Assembly (NCBI GenBank): GCA_041648735.1
Contig: JBAZOO010000003.1
Location: forward strand, 62,001 to 126,000
DNA: 64,000 nucleotides
DNA from: JBAZOO01 sp041648735
Lineage (GTDB): Bacteria > Verrucomicrobiota > Lentisphaeria > Oligosphaerales > CAITYL01
Reading direction: 5' to 3'
A model generated the notes under the pieces. The model made no database searches. It worked only from the letters and a program-made list of their open reading frames with translations, and was not told where the DNA came from. Shown here one piece after another: positions 11,376-19,823 of the stretch. Within the stretch, counting starts at the first letter, position 1. Each line of letters begins with the position of its first letter. The position numbers were made by a program, and so were the translations under genes.

Positions 11376-11380
11376 TGGCA

Positions 11381-11398
11381 GTGTTAAAAAATTAACGC
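11381..11398. promoter_or_regulatory. Rex operator candidate (autoregulation)
   Basis: GTGTTAAAAAATTAACGC fits the Rex pattern TTGTTAA-N4-TTAACAA in its central fourteen bases. It lies 26 bases upstream of the rex ATG, just past a predicted -10, consistent with autorepression that is relieved when NADH is high. Confidence 0.65.
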
Positions 11399-11424
11399 GA
11401 CCGCGCCAGCAAGGGAGCGCGACC

Positions 11425-12123
11425 ATGCCTGCCGCAACGACCGCCGGCAAGCCGGAACGCCGGATCACCTGGCCGACCGTGCTGCGGCTCTCGGAGTACC
11501 TGATCATCCTGGAGGAGCTGGCGGACAGCCACACCGAGGTGGTCTCCAGCCGCGAATTGGCGGCGATCTACGGCAACAACGCCAACCAGGTGCGGCAGGA
11601 CCTGTCCAGCCTGGGGCACACCGGCCGGGTCGGCCAGGGCTATTCGGTCAAGGAGCTGGAACAGATGATCCGGCGGGCGCTCGGGCTCAACGTGCGCCGC
11701 AACCTGGCCCTGGTCGGCTGCGGGCGGCTGGGGACGACGGTGGCGCTGCATGTGCCGCTGGCCAAGTACGGGATGGACCTGGTGGCGGCCTTCGACGTCG
11801 CCCACCACCTCGTCGGCACGCACCTGGGGCCGGTGATGGTCGAGCACGCCTCGCGCATCGCCGAGGTCTGCCGCGAGCGCAACATCAAGCTGGCGGTGCT
11901 GACCGTGCCCAAGAGCACGGCCCAGGAATCGGCCGACCAGCTCGTCCTGGGCGGGGTGGAAGGGATCCTCAACTACACCCGCGTCCGGCTGCGGGTGCCG
12001 CCCCACGTGGTGGTGCAGAACCGGCAGATCGTCTGCTCTTTCCTGCAACTCTTCCATGCCACCTGCAACCGCGACCGGATGGCCCCCGGCGACACCGGCA
12101 CCGCCCCCGCCATCGCCCTGTAG
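11425..12123 (+). CDS. rex: Redox-sensing transcriptional repressor Rex
   Basis: This 232-residue protein has the two Rex domains. The first is an N-terminal winged helix (residues ~20-85) with the hallmark segment YGNNANQVRQDLSSLG. The second is a Rossmann domain (~90-210) beginning NLALVGCGRLGTTVA. Rex dimers bind DNA when NAD+ dominates and are released by NADH, so the protein senses the NADH/NAD+ ratio and usually controls fermentation and respiration genes. The ATG at 11425 has AAGGGAG upstream. A Rex-type palindrome covers its own promoter region and another overlaps the gapA promoter. The C-terminal ~15 residues are an Ala/Pro-rich tail. Confidence 0.95.
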   Translation: MPAATTAGKPERRITWPTVLRLSEYLIILEELADSHTEVVSSRELAAIYGNNANQVRQDLSSLGHTGRVGQGYSVKELEQMIRRALGLNVRRNLALVGCGRLGTTVALHVPLAKYGMDLVAAFDVAHHLVGTHLGPVMVEHASRIAEVCRERNIKLAVLTVPKSTAQESADQLVLGGVEGILNYTRVRLRVPPHVVVQNRQIVCSFLQLFHATCNRDRMAPGDTGTAPAIAL

Positions 12124-12180
12124 CCGCCCCCACCCCGCCGCCCGGCCACCTTCCCCATCCAACCACTTGAGGTTATGCCC

Positions 12181-13626
12181 ATGGACGACCGTGCCATCTA
12201 CGAAAACCCGCTGGCGCAGCGCTACGCCAGCAAGGAGATGAACCGGCTCTGGTCGCCGCGGACCAAGTTCAGCACCTGGCGCAAGCTGTGGGTGGCGTTG
12301 GCCAAGGCGGAACGGCAGCTCGGCCTGCCGATCACGGCGGCCCAGGTCGCCAGCCTGGAGGCGCATCTCACGGACATCAACTTCGCGGCCGCCGAGGCGT
12401 GGGAGAAGAAGCTGCGCCACGACGTCATGAGCCACATCCAGGCCTATGGCGAGCAGTGCCCGGAGGCCAAGCCGATCATCCACCTCGGCGCCACGAGCTG
12501 CTACGTCACCGACAACACCGAGCTGATCCAGATGCGGGAGGGGCTGCGCCTGCTCACGGGCAAGCTCGCCGCCGTGATCCGTTCCCTGGCGGCCTTCGCC
12601 CGGCAATGGCGCGGCCTGCCGACGCTCGGCTTCACCCACTTCCAGCCAGCCCAGCTCACCACCGTCGGCAAGCGCGCCTGCCTCTGGCTCTACGACTTCA
12701 CGCTCGACTTCGCCACCCTGGAGCGGCTGGCCGAGGAGCTGCCCTTCCGCGGCGTCAAGGGCACCACTGGCACCCAGGCGAGCTTCCTCGAACTCTTTGC
12801 GGGCGACCACGCCAAGGTCCGCGAGCTGGACCGCCTGGTCACCGCCGCCATGGGCTTCAAGGCCGCCGTGCCGGTCGCCGGGCAGACCTATAGCCGCAAA
12901 CATGACTTCGCCGTGCTCGCCGCCCTCTCCGCCCTCGCCCAGTCCGCCGCCAAGATGGCCACCGACCTCCGCCTGCTGGCGCACCTCAAGGAGATCGAGG
13001 AGCCGTTCGAGACGGGGCAGGTCGGCTCCAGCGCCATGGCCTACAAGCGCAACCCCATGCGCTGCGAACGGATCTGCGCCCTGGCGCGCTACGTCATGAG
13101 CCTCGAGGCCAACGCCGCCCAGACCCAGGCCAACCAGTGGTTCGAACGCACCCTCGACGACTCCGCCAACCGCCGCCTCTCCCTCCCCCAGGCCTTCCTC
13201 GCCGCCGACATCATCCTCTCCACCGCCGCCAACGTCGCCAGCGGCCTCCAGGTCTGGCCCAAGGTCATCGGACGCCATGTCCAGGCCGAACTGCCGTTCA
13301 TGGCGACCGAGGCGGTGATCATGGCCGGCGTCAAGGCCGGGGGCGACCGCCAGGAGCTGCACGAGGCCATCCGCACCCACTCCATGGCCGCCGGCCGCCG
13401 GGTCAAGGAGGAGGGCGCCGACAACGACCTGCTCGACCGCCTCGCCGCCGACCCGCTCTTCGCCGCCATCCGCCACGAACTGCCCACCCTCACCGACCCG
13501 CGCCGCTTCACCGGCCGCGCCCCGGAGCAGGTGGCCGAATTCCTCGCCGAAGTGGTCGAGCCGCTGCTCGCCCGCGCCGCCGCCACCACCGCCGCCACCG
13601 CCACCCCCGACGAGGTGCAGCTCTGA
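12181..13626 (+). CDS. purB: Adenylosuccinate lyase
   Basis: This 481-residue enzyme belongs to the fumarase/aspartase superfamily and catalyses two beta-eliminations in purine synthesis: SAICAR to AICAR, and adenylosuccinate to AMP. The superfamily signature appears as GSSAMAYKRNPMRCERI near residue 280. Other family elements are HLGATSCYVTDN near 100 and TLGFTHFQPAQ near 145. The N-terminal RWSP-like form (MNRLWSPRTKFSTWRKLW) is that of the PurB subfamily. The ATG at 12181 is preferred over 12175 because GAGG lies 8 bases before it. Rex is upstream in the same direction. Confidence 0.95.
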   Translation: MDDRAIYENPLAQRYASKEMNRLWSPRTKFSTWRKLWVALAKAERQLGLPITAAQVASLEAHLTDINFAAAEAWEKKLRHDVMSHIQAYGEQCPEAKPIIHLGATSCYVTDNTELIQMREGLRLLTGKLAAVIRSLAAFARQWRGLPTLGFTHFQPAQLTTVGKRACLWLYDFTLDFATLERLAEELPFRGVKGTTGTQASFLELFAGDHAKVRELDRLVTAAMGFKAAVPVAGQTYSRKHDFAVLAALSALAQSAAKMATDLRLLAHLKEIEEPFETGQVGSSAMAYKRNPMRCERICALARYVMSLEANAAQTQANQWFERTLDDSANRRLSLPQAFLAADIILSTAANVASGLQVWPKVIGRHVQAELPFMATEAVIMAGVKAGGDRQELHEAIRTHSMAAGRRVKEEGADNDLLDRLAADPLFAAIRHELPTLTDPRRFTGRAPEQVAEFLAEVVEPLLARAAATTAATATPDEVQL

Positions 13627-13639
13627 CCCCCCCCGGAAT

Positions 13640-13702
13640 TTTCGCTTTTCGATTTTCGATTTTCGGTTGCCGGTTGCCGGTCACCGGTTGCCGGTCGCCG
13701 GC
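13640..13702. repeat. Intergenic simple heptamer runs
   Basis: The gap between purB and mazG contains short runs of TTTCGAT-like and GGTTGCC-like heptamers. Nothing else is recognisable in the 168 bases. Confidence 0.6.
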
Positions 13703-13794
13703 ATCCCCGGACTCGCGGGAAAAGATGTGCGGATTTGTGAAGATTTGGGGGGCTGAAACTTGAAAATCGGCAAGCGGCAAGCGAAAATCCTCCC

Positions 13795-14592
13795 ATGACG
13801 CCCGACTACCTCCAGGAATTGGCGGAGATCATGGCCCGGCTGCGCGCCGCCGATGGCTGCCCCTGGGACCGCGCCCAGACCCACGCCACCCTCAAGCAGT
13901 TCCTCGTCGAGGAATGCGCCGAGTTCCTTGACGCCGTGGACGAGGGCGACGACGCCGGGATGTGCGAGGAGCTGGGCGATCTCCTCCTTCAGGTCGCCTT
14001 CCACTGCCAGATCGCCCGCGAACGCGGCGCCTTCGGCCTGCCGGACGCCGCCCGCTCGATCTGCGAAAAGCTGCGCCGCCGCCATCCCCATGTCTTTGGC
14101 GGCGCCACGGTCAAATCCACCGCCGAGGTCCATGCCAACTGGGACCGGATCAAGCGGGAAGAGAAAAAGCACGACCCGGAACGGCAGTCGGCCATTGGCG
14201 GCGTGCCGCGCCACCTGCCCGCCCTCCACCGGGCCCACAAGACGCTCAAGAAGGCCGCCAAGACCGGCTTCGAATGGGAAAGCCTCGAAGCCGCCCTGGC
14301 CAAGGTCGAGGAGGAATTGGGCGAAGTCCGCAAGGCCCTGGCGGCGCGGGACGACGCCGCGCTGCGCGAGGAGCTGGGCGACCTCCTGTTCAGCACCGCC
14401 GCCCTCAGCGCCCAGCGCGGCTGGGTCGCCGAGGAGCTGCTTGGCGAGGCCCTGCGCAAGTTCGAGCGGCGCTTCCGCCACCTGGAACACCTCGCCGCCG
14501 CCACCGGGCGGAACTTGGGCGACCACACCCCCGCTGAACTCCGCGCTCTCTGGGGCAAGGCCAAGCACGCCACCGCCGCCGGCCAGCCCTGA
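13795..14592 (+). CDS. mazG: Nucleoside triphosphate pyrophosphohydrolase MazG
   Basis: This 265-residue protein is a double-domain MazG that hydrolyses (d)NTPs to monophosphates and pyrophosphate, cleaning up aberrant nucleotides. The first domain (residues ~8-110) begins LRAADGCPWDRAQTHATLK and carries the metal-binding EECAEFLDAV and EELGDLLLQV helices. The second (~160-245) repeats the pattern with KVEEELGEVRKAL and REELGDLLFS. Between them lies NWDRIKREEKK, typical of full-length MazG. The start is the ATG at 13795, just before the conserved N-terminus. Confidence 0.95.
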   Translation: MTPDYLQELAEIMARLRAADGCPWDRAQTHATLKQFLVEECAEFLDAVDEGDDAGMCEELGDLLLQVAFHCQIARERGAFGLPDAARSICEKLRRRHPHVFGGATVKSTAEVHANWDRIKREEKKHDPERQSAIGGVPRHLPALHRAHKTLKKAAKTGFEWESLEAALAKVEEELGEVRKALAARDDAALREELGDLLFSTAALSAQRGWVAEELLGEALRKFERRFRHLEHLAAATGRNLGDHTPAELRALWGKAKHATAAGQP

Positions 14593-14612
14593 AGCCGCGG
14601 GGCCGGAACGCC

Positions 14613-15776
14613 TCACTCCGCGGCGGCGGTCAACACCAGATGGTCGCGGTGGATGAGTTCATCGTAGACCACGGGGCCAAGAATGGCGGGCAGCTCGGCG
14701 GTGGCATGTCCGACGATCCGGGCCGCGTCGGCGCTGTCATAGTTGGAGATGCCGCGGGCGATCTCGCGCCCCTCGCCGTCGAGCACCCGCAGGGTGTCGC
14801 CCCGCTTGAAGTTGCCGCGGACTTCGCCGACCCCCTTGGGCAGCAGGCTCTTGCCGCCCTGGAGCAGTGCCCGCGCCGCGCCGGCGTCCACCACCAGTTC
14901 CCCCGCCGGCCGGGAGAAGAAGGCGAGGAAGCGCTTGTGCGCGCTCAGCTTCGTCCGGCGGCCGGGGATGAACAGGGTGCCGAGGTCGGCGCCCGCGAAG
15001 AGGCGCGGGAGCACGCCGAAGTCGTGGCCGTCGGCGATCCAGAGGGCGGCGCCGCTCTTGAGGATGCGCTCCGCGCCGAGCAGCTTGGTGATCATGCCGC
15101 CGGTGGAGAAGGGGTTGCCGTCCGTGCCGCCCGCCATCGCCTTGAGGTCGCGGGTGACGGCGGTGACCACGGAGAGGCGCCGCCCCAGCTCGCCGTCGCC
15201 GAGACGCTCGCGCATGCCGTCAATGGTGGTCAGCAGGATGGCCAGCTCGGCGCCGACCATGGCCGCGACCAGCGAGGCCAGGGTGTCGTTGTCGCCAAAC
15301 TTGATCTCGTCCACCGCCACCGAATCGTTCTCGTTGATCACCGGCAGCACCCCCATTTTCAGCATCTCCTGGAGGCAGGAGGAGACGTTGAGGTTGCGCT
15401 CCCGGTCGCGCACGTCGGCGGCGGTGAGCAGGAGCTGGCCGCAATGGAAGCCGTAGACGCCGCAGGCGGTCTCGTAAAGGGACATCAGGCGGCACTGGCC
15501 AAGGCCGGCCAGCGCCTGGAGCGCGGGGATCTCCTTCGGCCGCCGCTCCAGCCCCAGGGCCTTGATGGCGGTGCCGATGGCGCCGGAGGTGACAAGGATC
15601 ACCTCCAGCCCGCGCTGGCGCAGGGCGGCGAGCTGGGCCACCAGCTCGAACACCCGCTGCGCCTCGGTCGTGCCCGGCACCCGCATCAGAAGCTGCGAGC
15701 CGACCTTCACCACCACCCGCTTGACGCCCCGGAGCAGCTCCGCGCGCTGGCCGTCGTCCTGATAGGAAATGCTCAT
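14613..15776 (-). CDS. proB: Glutamate 5-kinase
   Basis: This 387-residue enzyme catalyses the first step of proline synthesis, phosphorylating glutamate with ATP. The amino-acid kinase domain (residues ~15-265) has VVVKVGSQLL, VTSGAIGTAI, PVINENDSV and the FGDNDTLAS/NPFSTGGMITK segments. A C-terminal PUA domain (~285-375) contains GKSLLPKGVGEVRGNFKRGD. The ATG at 15776 has GGAGAG at good spacing; an in-frame ATG at 15791 is less well placed. The gene faces mazG tail to tail, with 20 bases between the stops. Confidence 0.95.
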   Translation of the reverse strand: MSISYQDDGQRAELLRGVKRVVVKVGSQLLMRVPGTTEAQRVFELVAQLAALRQRGLEVILVTSGAIGTAIKALGLERRPKEIPALQALAGLGQCRLMSLYETACGVYGFHCGQLLLTAADVRDRERNLNVSSCLQEMLKMGVLPVINENDSVAVDEIKFGDNDTLASLVAAMVGAELAILLTTIDGMRERLGDGELGRRLSVVTAVTRDLKAMAGGTDGNPFSTGGMITKLLGAERILKSGAALWIADGHDFGVLPRLFAGADLGTLFIPGRRTKLSAHKRFLAFFSRPAGELVVDAGAARALLQGGKSLLPKGVGEVRGNFKRGDTLRVLDGEGREIARGISNYDSADAARIVGHATAELPAILGPVVYDELIHRDHLVLTAAAE

Positions 15777-15810
15777 CGCCGAACTCTCCATCCGCCGGCC
15801 GCCCGCCGCA

Positions 15811-15839
15811 TTGCCGGATGCGGCCTGGCATGATACATT
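15811..15839 (+). promoter_or_regulatory. Predicted tRNA-Pro promoter
   Basis: TTGCCG (15811-15816) and TACATT (15834-15839) are spaced by 17 bases and would start transcription a few bases before the tRNA. Confidence 0.5.
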
Positions 15840-15863
15840 ACGCGCCCGCCAGCCGTTTTTTGT

Positions 15864-15941
15864 CGGAGCGTAGCGCAGTCTGGTTAGCGCGACTGCTTTG
15901 GGAGCAGTAGGTCGCGGGTTCGAATCCCGCCGCTCCGACCA
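15864..15941 (+). tRNA. tRNA-Pro (anticodon UGG)
   Basis: A complete cloverleaf can be read. The acceptor stem is CGGAGCG paired with CGCTCCG, the D-arm contains TAGCGCAG and GGTTAG, and the anticodon loop TTTGGGA gives anticodon TGG. The T-arm is GCGGGTTCGAATCCCGC and the 3' CCA is encoded. This is the last chromosomal gene before the defence island and a plausible integration landmark. Confidence 0.97.
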
Positions 15942-16018
15942 GTTTTCCCGGCCCCGGCGGCCGGCCTGCCCAACCGCGGGAAACCCCAACATAGCACGCG
16001 CCGGCAAAGTTGGAAGCG

Positions 16019-16105
16019 CCCGCGGAGTCCGCGGCGGGGGAAGTGTTTTCTCCGGGGTTTCCGTGTGCGCCGCGCGAAGACCGGATTTGCCTGCCCCCGC
16101 AAGGC
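16019..16105. repeat. 87-bp direct repeat, left edge of the defence island
   Basis: This 87-base sequence recurs in the same orientation at 32589-32675 with a single mismatch. It lies 78 bases past tRNA-Pro, directly before the island. It begins CCCGCGGAGTCCGCGGCGG, a short palindrome-rich start, and ends CCTGCCCCCGCAAGGC. A third, more diverged copy is at 8271. The 78 bases between tRNA and repeat hold no recognisable feature. Confidence 0.9.
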
Positions 16106-16332
16106 TTCATCCCCGGCGGCTTCCGCGCCAGCGTCGCCTGGCGCGCCACCAACTGCCGCTCCTCGTTGGCCGCGATCTCCCCGTTCAGCCGTTCGACCTC
16201 CGCGATCCGGTCGGCCATCAGCAACTGGCCGGGGTCATCCCCGGCCTGACGCTCCGACTTCCGCCCGAAAAGCCGCTTCGGCAGCTTCGCCACCAGCCGC
16301 TTGAGCCGGGCTCTCGGCGTCTTTGCGGTCAT
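16106..16332 (-). pseudogene. IS66-type transposase N-terminal fragment
   Basis: About 75 codons starting at the ATG at 16332 read like the N-terminus of an IS66 TnpC transposase (LPKRLFGRKSERQ followed by DPGQLLM). A coiled-coil-like helical stretch then breaks off exactly where the 87-bp repeat begins; the frame continues into repeat-derived sequence. Its ATG overlaps the TGA of the DUF499 gene as ATGA. It is most simply a relic of an insertion element at the island edge. The alternative, a truncated last gene of the operon, is less likely. Confidence 0.6.
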
Positions 16333-19300
16333 GTCACCCGGAATCCCGACTTCAGGTCCTCCAGGATCTTGTTGATCTCTGCGACCGTGCCCTCATCGGG
16401 AGTGTGTTCGGCATCGCCGACCTCGATGCGGACTCGGAACTTGATGGGGCAGCCCGACTTGCTCTTGATGGCCAGGAGCTGGGGAACGGCGTCTCCGAGA
16501 TCCTGGATCCCGGAAGGGTCAAGCTCCGCCTCTGCCCATTTGACATTGGTCTCGTGGACTTCCCTGCCACCGGAACCACCGCCGTAGCCGCCGCCGTAGC
16601 CACCGCCCTTTCCGCCGCTCGTCGCGACCTTGAGCTTGACGCCTTGGGCGGAGGGGTACTCACACGGCCACGAACCGGAGGTCGGATCCAGTTCCGTGAA
16701 CCGGGCGTTCAGTGACGCCGCAATGACCTCGCGCACGGTCTTCCATGGGAGCGTCTTCCCTGACTTCTGCGACAACGCCGTGGCCACTGCGAGGGCAGTC
16801 GTCTGGTCGTTGGCCCATGCGTCCGGCAGGTTCGCGGGCAGGATCTCGGCGGCCGCGATCATCGCCGGTGGCCGTTGGAGAGAGGCCTGGTTGCTGAGCA
16901 CCCCGGCAGGGATGGGTTCGCCGAGGATGCTCGCGGGCCCGCTCGTGAGCCAGAGCGCGCCCTCTTCCACCGCCAGTGTGACGCCTGCCTTGACCACCTC
17001 CTCGCGGGCCTTGGGGATCGCCAGCGGCTCCATGTACCCATTCCGCTGGACCTGGACGATGTTGCCGCCCTTGAAGTAGTCCACCACGTCCTGCACGCTG
17101 ATGGCCTCGCCCGGCCACAATCCGGGCAGGCGGCCAGGGGCAAGCAGGGCAGGCGGGATGTCTCCCAGTTCAGCCGCTTCCGGCAATACCAGTTCAAGCG
17201 CGGGATCAGCCATGGCCGCCTCGTCAGGGCGCGAGCGCCACCAGGTACGTACGGAACCGTCGGGACGGCTGAGTCTCAGCACGAACGATCCCGCGTCACA
17301 CCCGGCGACAAGAGTGTCGGCGATGGCTTGGGCCTTCAGCATCTTGGGCAGGTGTGGCAACTGCGCGAACGCCCCGGACAGGTCCTTGACGCGGCGGCTC
17401 GTCTCGCCCTCCCGCCACAGATTGTATGGGCCGTCCGGCAGTAGTGCCTCGGCGGTGATCGAAGAGTCCTGAATCCGGGATCGGGAGTCGTTCTTGACGA
17501 TGGTGAAATGCGCGTCTTCGGTCACGTTGATCTTGAAGGCCTGCACCTCGTTCCTGTCCGAAACGGAGACGACCGTGCAGTACGCCTGCTTCACCGCGTC
17601 GGGGATACGGCCCCGAGCCTTGTCGCTGCTGATGGTCAGGGTCTGCAGGCGCGCCACGTCGACGTTGCCGTCCTTCTCCTGCTCCTTCAGATCCGACCGG
17701 ACTTCCTCCCATGCCAGATAGTCGCGGACCCTGGCCGACGCCACCTCCAGTCCGTCCCGCGACGGTGCGAGCAGGATCAGTGCATTGCGGTAAACCCGGG
17801 GTTTCTCCGGGCCGGTCGTCTCATCCAGGTAGCGTTTGGCCTCGGCGCTGGGTTTCCCCGAATCGCTGGTGGCGCTTGGCCCGAGGATGCCGAAGTGGAA
17901 CGCTCCGTCGTCCTCGATGTCGCGCGGCCGCGTTGGCAGCAGGTGGACGCGGACGCCTGCTGCGGAAGCCCCGGCGCTCAGGGTCTTGCACTTGCCGACC
18001 TCATCGAGCAGTCGCGCCCGCACCACATCGTCGGACACCCGGCTTGCCGCCACGGCGTGCATCTGAGTCAAGTTGGGGCGATTCCCCAGCCGCCAGGTAT
18101 CCGGCAGCAGGTTCTCCTCGGTGGCGGCGTACCGGTCGTCGAGCCAGAAGCTGGTCTGCGCCCAGCGCGTCAGTCCCTTCTCCAGTTCGATCCGGTCGGG
18201 ACGGCTGGGGGCGATGAGCACCATCAGGTCCCGGGTGCGCGCACTCTGGCCAATCGGCTGGGAATGCAGGAAGGTGGCGACAACGGCCTGCTCGACCTCC
18301 CGGTAACGAAGCCCCACCGATTCCCGTTGGATGTCGCGAGCTTTGCCGGTCTCGCCTTCGATGATCCCCGTCCACGCCTGCTTCTTGCCCTCGTGCTCTT
18401 CGGTGTCCGCCACCGTCACCAGCTCCCGCATCGCCTCCGAAAGCCCTTCGCGCTTGGGGTCGGCGAGGAACACGGCGGGCCCCACCAGGGGGCTGGTATC
18501 CCAGCGCTCCGCCTCCCGTAGCGCCAGGGCGAAGGTCCGCAAGACGCCCCGGGTTCGCTGGAAGCGATCCAGTTGCGTCCATTTCGCATAGAAGACTTCC
18601 GTGAGGTCGGGGTGGAACGGGTAACTCCTCAAGAAGCGCTCCTCGGCCTCCGCGCCCTGCTTCTTCGTCTGCTCGTCGATATCGAACACCCCCTTGATCG
18701 CCGCTTGGACGTGGGCGCGGAACGCATCCTTGTCCTTGATCGATTCGGGAGTGAAGAACCGGCGGCGCAGCACTTCGGCCACGTCCTCCTTCACCACGGG
18801 CTCGACGATGGCCTCGCGCTGGCGCTGGAAGATGTCGTACAGCTCGCCCTGCAACTGCCGCCCGAAGCTGTCGCTTTTCGCCGGATCGCTGGCCAGCAGC
18901 GAGGCCACGACACAGCAGCGGTCGACCTTGGTCGCGGCCTGGGTCAGGTACTGGAAGAAGTTCACCATGCGGTCGCGCCACTTGCGGTCGGCGGAGACCT
19001 TCTCCCGGACATACATCAGGACTTCATCGATCAGGATCAGCACGCCCAGACCTTCCTTGACCGGCAGTTCCAGCAGTTCGGTCAAGGTGTTCTCCGCCGG
19101 AGCGGACTCGCGTTCGTCTGGCGACTTCCCGGCATTGAGCACCCGCAGACCTTCCTCGCCCGCCAGTTGCCACGCCAGGATGCTCCACGGCTGCACCAGC
19201 CGCCGGGTGTTGCCCTGCGGGTTCCGCACCTCCATGCCGGTCTCGACATCCAGCTTGTCGAAGCACAGCCCGGCCACCCGCGCCCGCGGCGGAGCCTGGC

Positions 19301-19694
19301 CTGCCTGTGCGTCGCACGCAGACAGGCCGATGGCTTCCTGGAATTCATGCACGGCGGGCAGGTCGGGCAACTTCTCCGGGTCGGTGACCAGGTGCCGGAG
19401 CGTGATCAGCGTGTGCGTCTTGCCGCCGCCGTAGGTCAGGCTGAGCTGGCGCACCGCCTTGTCGTTCTTGCCCGCCACCCGCAGCACCACGTCCCGCACC
19501 AGTTGGCGCAGGTTGTAGGTGGGGAAGGTCAGCGCAAAGAAGTTGCTCGGGTCTTCATAGGTGGGCCGCTTGCCGCCCTGCATCATGACTTCATACAGGT
19601 CCGCCGCGAACATGTGCAGCGGCAGTTCGCCGGACTTCAGGTCATCCCGCAAGGTGACGACTTCGTGCCAGCTCTTCCATGGGTTCTTAGCCAT
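16329..19694 (-). CDS. DUF499 ATPase of the defence operon
   Basis: This 1121-residue protein has the DUF499 layout. It is a large AAA-like P-loop ATPase with Walker A TYGGGKTHTL at residues 87-96, Walker B VLILIDEVLMYV near 218-229, and a long helical C-terminal region ending in a Gly/Tyr-rich spacer (GGKGGGYGGGYGGGSGG, near 1040) and a small beta domain. DUF499 proteins are the ATPase member of helicase-methylase-ATPase (Hma-type) anti-phage loci; their mechanism is not known. The ATG at 19694 has AGGAGG 9 bases upstream. It is last in the operon, separated from the AlbA_2 gene by 129 AT-rich bases that probably carry a separate promoter. An imperfect palindromic insertion occurs near residues 124-136. 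Confidence 0.88.
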   Translation of the reverse strand: MAKNPWKSWHEVVTLRDDLKSGELPLHMFAADLYEVMMQGGKRPTYEDPSNFFALTFPTYNLRQLVRDVVLRVAGKNDKAVRQLSLTYGGGKTHTLITLRHLVTDPEKLPDLPAVHEFQEAIGLSACDAQAGQAPPRARVAGLCFDKLDVETGMEVRNPQGNTRRLVQPWSILAWQLAGEEGLRVLNAGKSPDERESAPAENTLTELLELPVKEGLGVLILIDEVLMYVREKVSADRKWRDRMVNFFQYLTQAATKVDRCCVVASLLASDPAKSDSFGRQLQGELYDIFQRQREAIVEPVVKEDVAEVLRRRFFTPESIKDKDAFRAHVQAAIKGVFDIDEQTKKQGAEAEERFLRSYPFHPDLTEVFYAKWTQLDRFQRTRGVLRTFALALREAERWDTSPLVGPAVFLADPKREGLSEAMRELVTVADTEEHEGKKQAWTGIIEGETGKARDIQRESVGLRYREVEQAVVATFLHSQPIGQSARTRDLMVLIAPSRPDRIELEKGLTRWAQTSFWLDDRYAATEENLLPDTWRLGNRPNLTQMHAVAASRVSDDVVRARLLDEVGKCKTLSAGASAAGVRVHLLPTRPRDIEDDGAFHFGILGPSATSDSGKPSAEAKRYLDETTGPEKPRVYRNALILLAPSRDGLEVASARVRDYLAWEEVRSDLKEQEKDGNVDVARLQTLTISSDKARGRIPDAVKQAYCTVVSVSDRNEVQAFKINVTEDAHFTIVKNDSRSRIQDSSITAEALLPDGPYNLWREGETSRRVKDLSGAFAQLPHLPKMLKAQAIADTLVAGCDAGSFVLRLSRPDGSVRTWWRSRPDEAAMADPALELVLPEAAELGDIPPALLAPGRLPGLWPGEAISVQDVVDYFKGGNIVQVQRNGYMEPLAIPKAREEVVKAGVTLAVEEGALWLTSGPASILGEPIPAGVLSNQASLQRPPAMIAAAEILPANLPDAWANDQTTALAVATALSQKSGKTLPWKTVREVIAASLNARFTELDPTSGSWPCEYPSAQGVKLKVATSGGKGGGYGGGYGGGSGGREVHETNVKWAEAELDPSGIQDLGDAVPQLLAIKSKSGCPIKFRVRIEVGDAEHTPDEGTVAEINKILEDLKSGFRVT
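19299..19329. repeat. Palindromic element (CCTGCCTG family) inside DUF499 gene
   Basis: An imperfect inverted repeat, GGCCTGCCTGTGCG with CACGCAGACAGGCC, lies in frame inside the ATPase coding region. It resembles elements at 21732 and 29767 in the other large island genes. Confidence 0.5.
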
Positions 19695-19717
19695 TATGCC
19701 AGTCCTCCTGCTCGGCA

Positions 19718-19800
19718 TTGCGTCTTGGATTGCGTCTAACAATCAAATAAAACGCAATCGTTGTTAATTATATCTCTTTGTAATTTAGGCTATTACAACT
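19718..19800 (-). promoter_or_regulatory. AT-rich regulatory spacer before DUF499 gene
   Basis: The spacer is strikingly AT-rich for this genome. It holds a direct repeat ATTGCGTCT (19718 and 19729), an 8-bp inverted repeat GATTGCGT / ACGCAATC (19728-19735 and 19752-19759), and a perfect 7-bp dyad TTGTAAT / ATTACAA (19778-19784 and 19792-19798). A TATAAT-like hexamer is visible on the minus strand. Another GACGCAATC occurs near 19850 inside the AlbA_2 gene. These look like a promoter with operator sites for a DNA-binding regulator. Confidence 0.45.
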
Positions 19801-19823
19801 GTATATCTTGGATAGCCTTTGCG

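Noticed and set aside
11392..13476. A 694-codon minus-strand frame across rex and purB
   Set aside because: It overlaps two unambiguous plus-strand genes and reads as low-complexity Gly/Val/Ala/Gln sequence.
16106..16332. IS66 fragment as an intact last gene of the defence operon
   Set aside because: Only an IS66-like N-terminus is present, and it runs into the dispersed repeat where the frame loses protein character.
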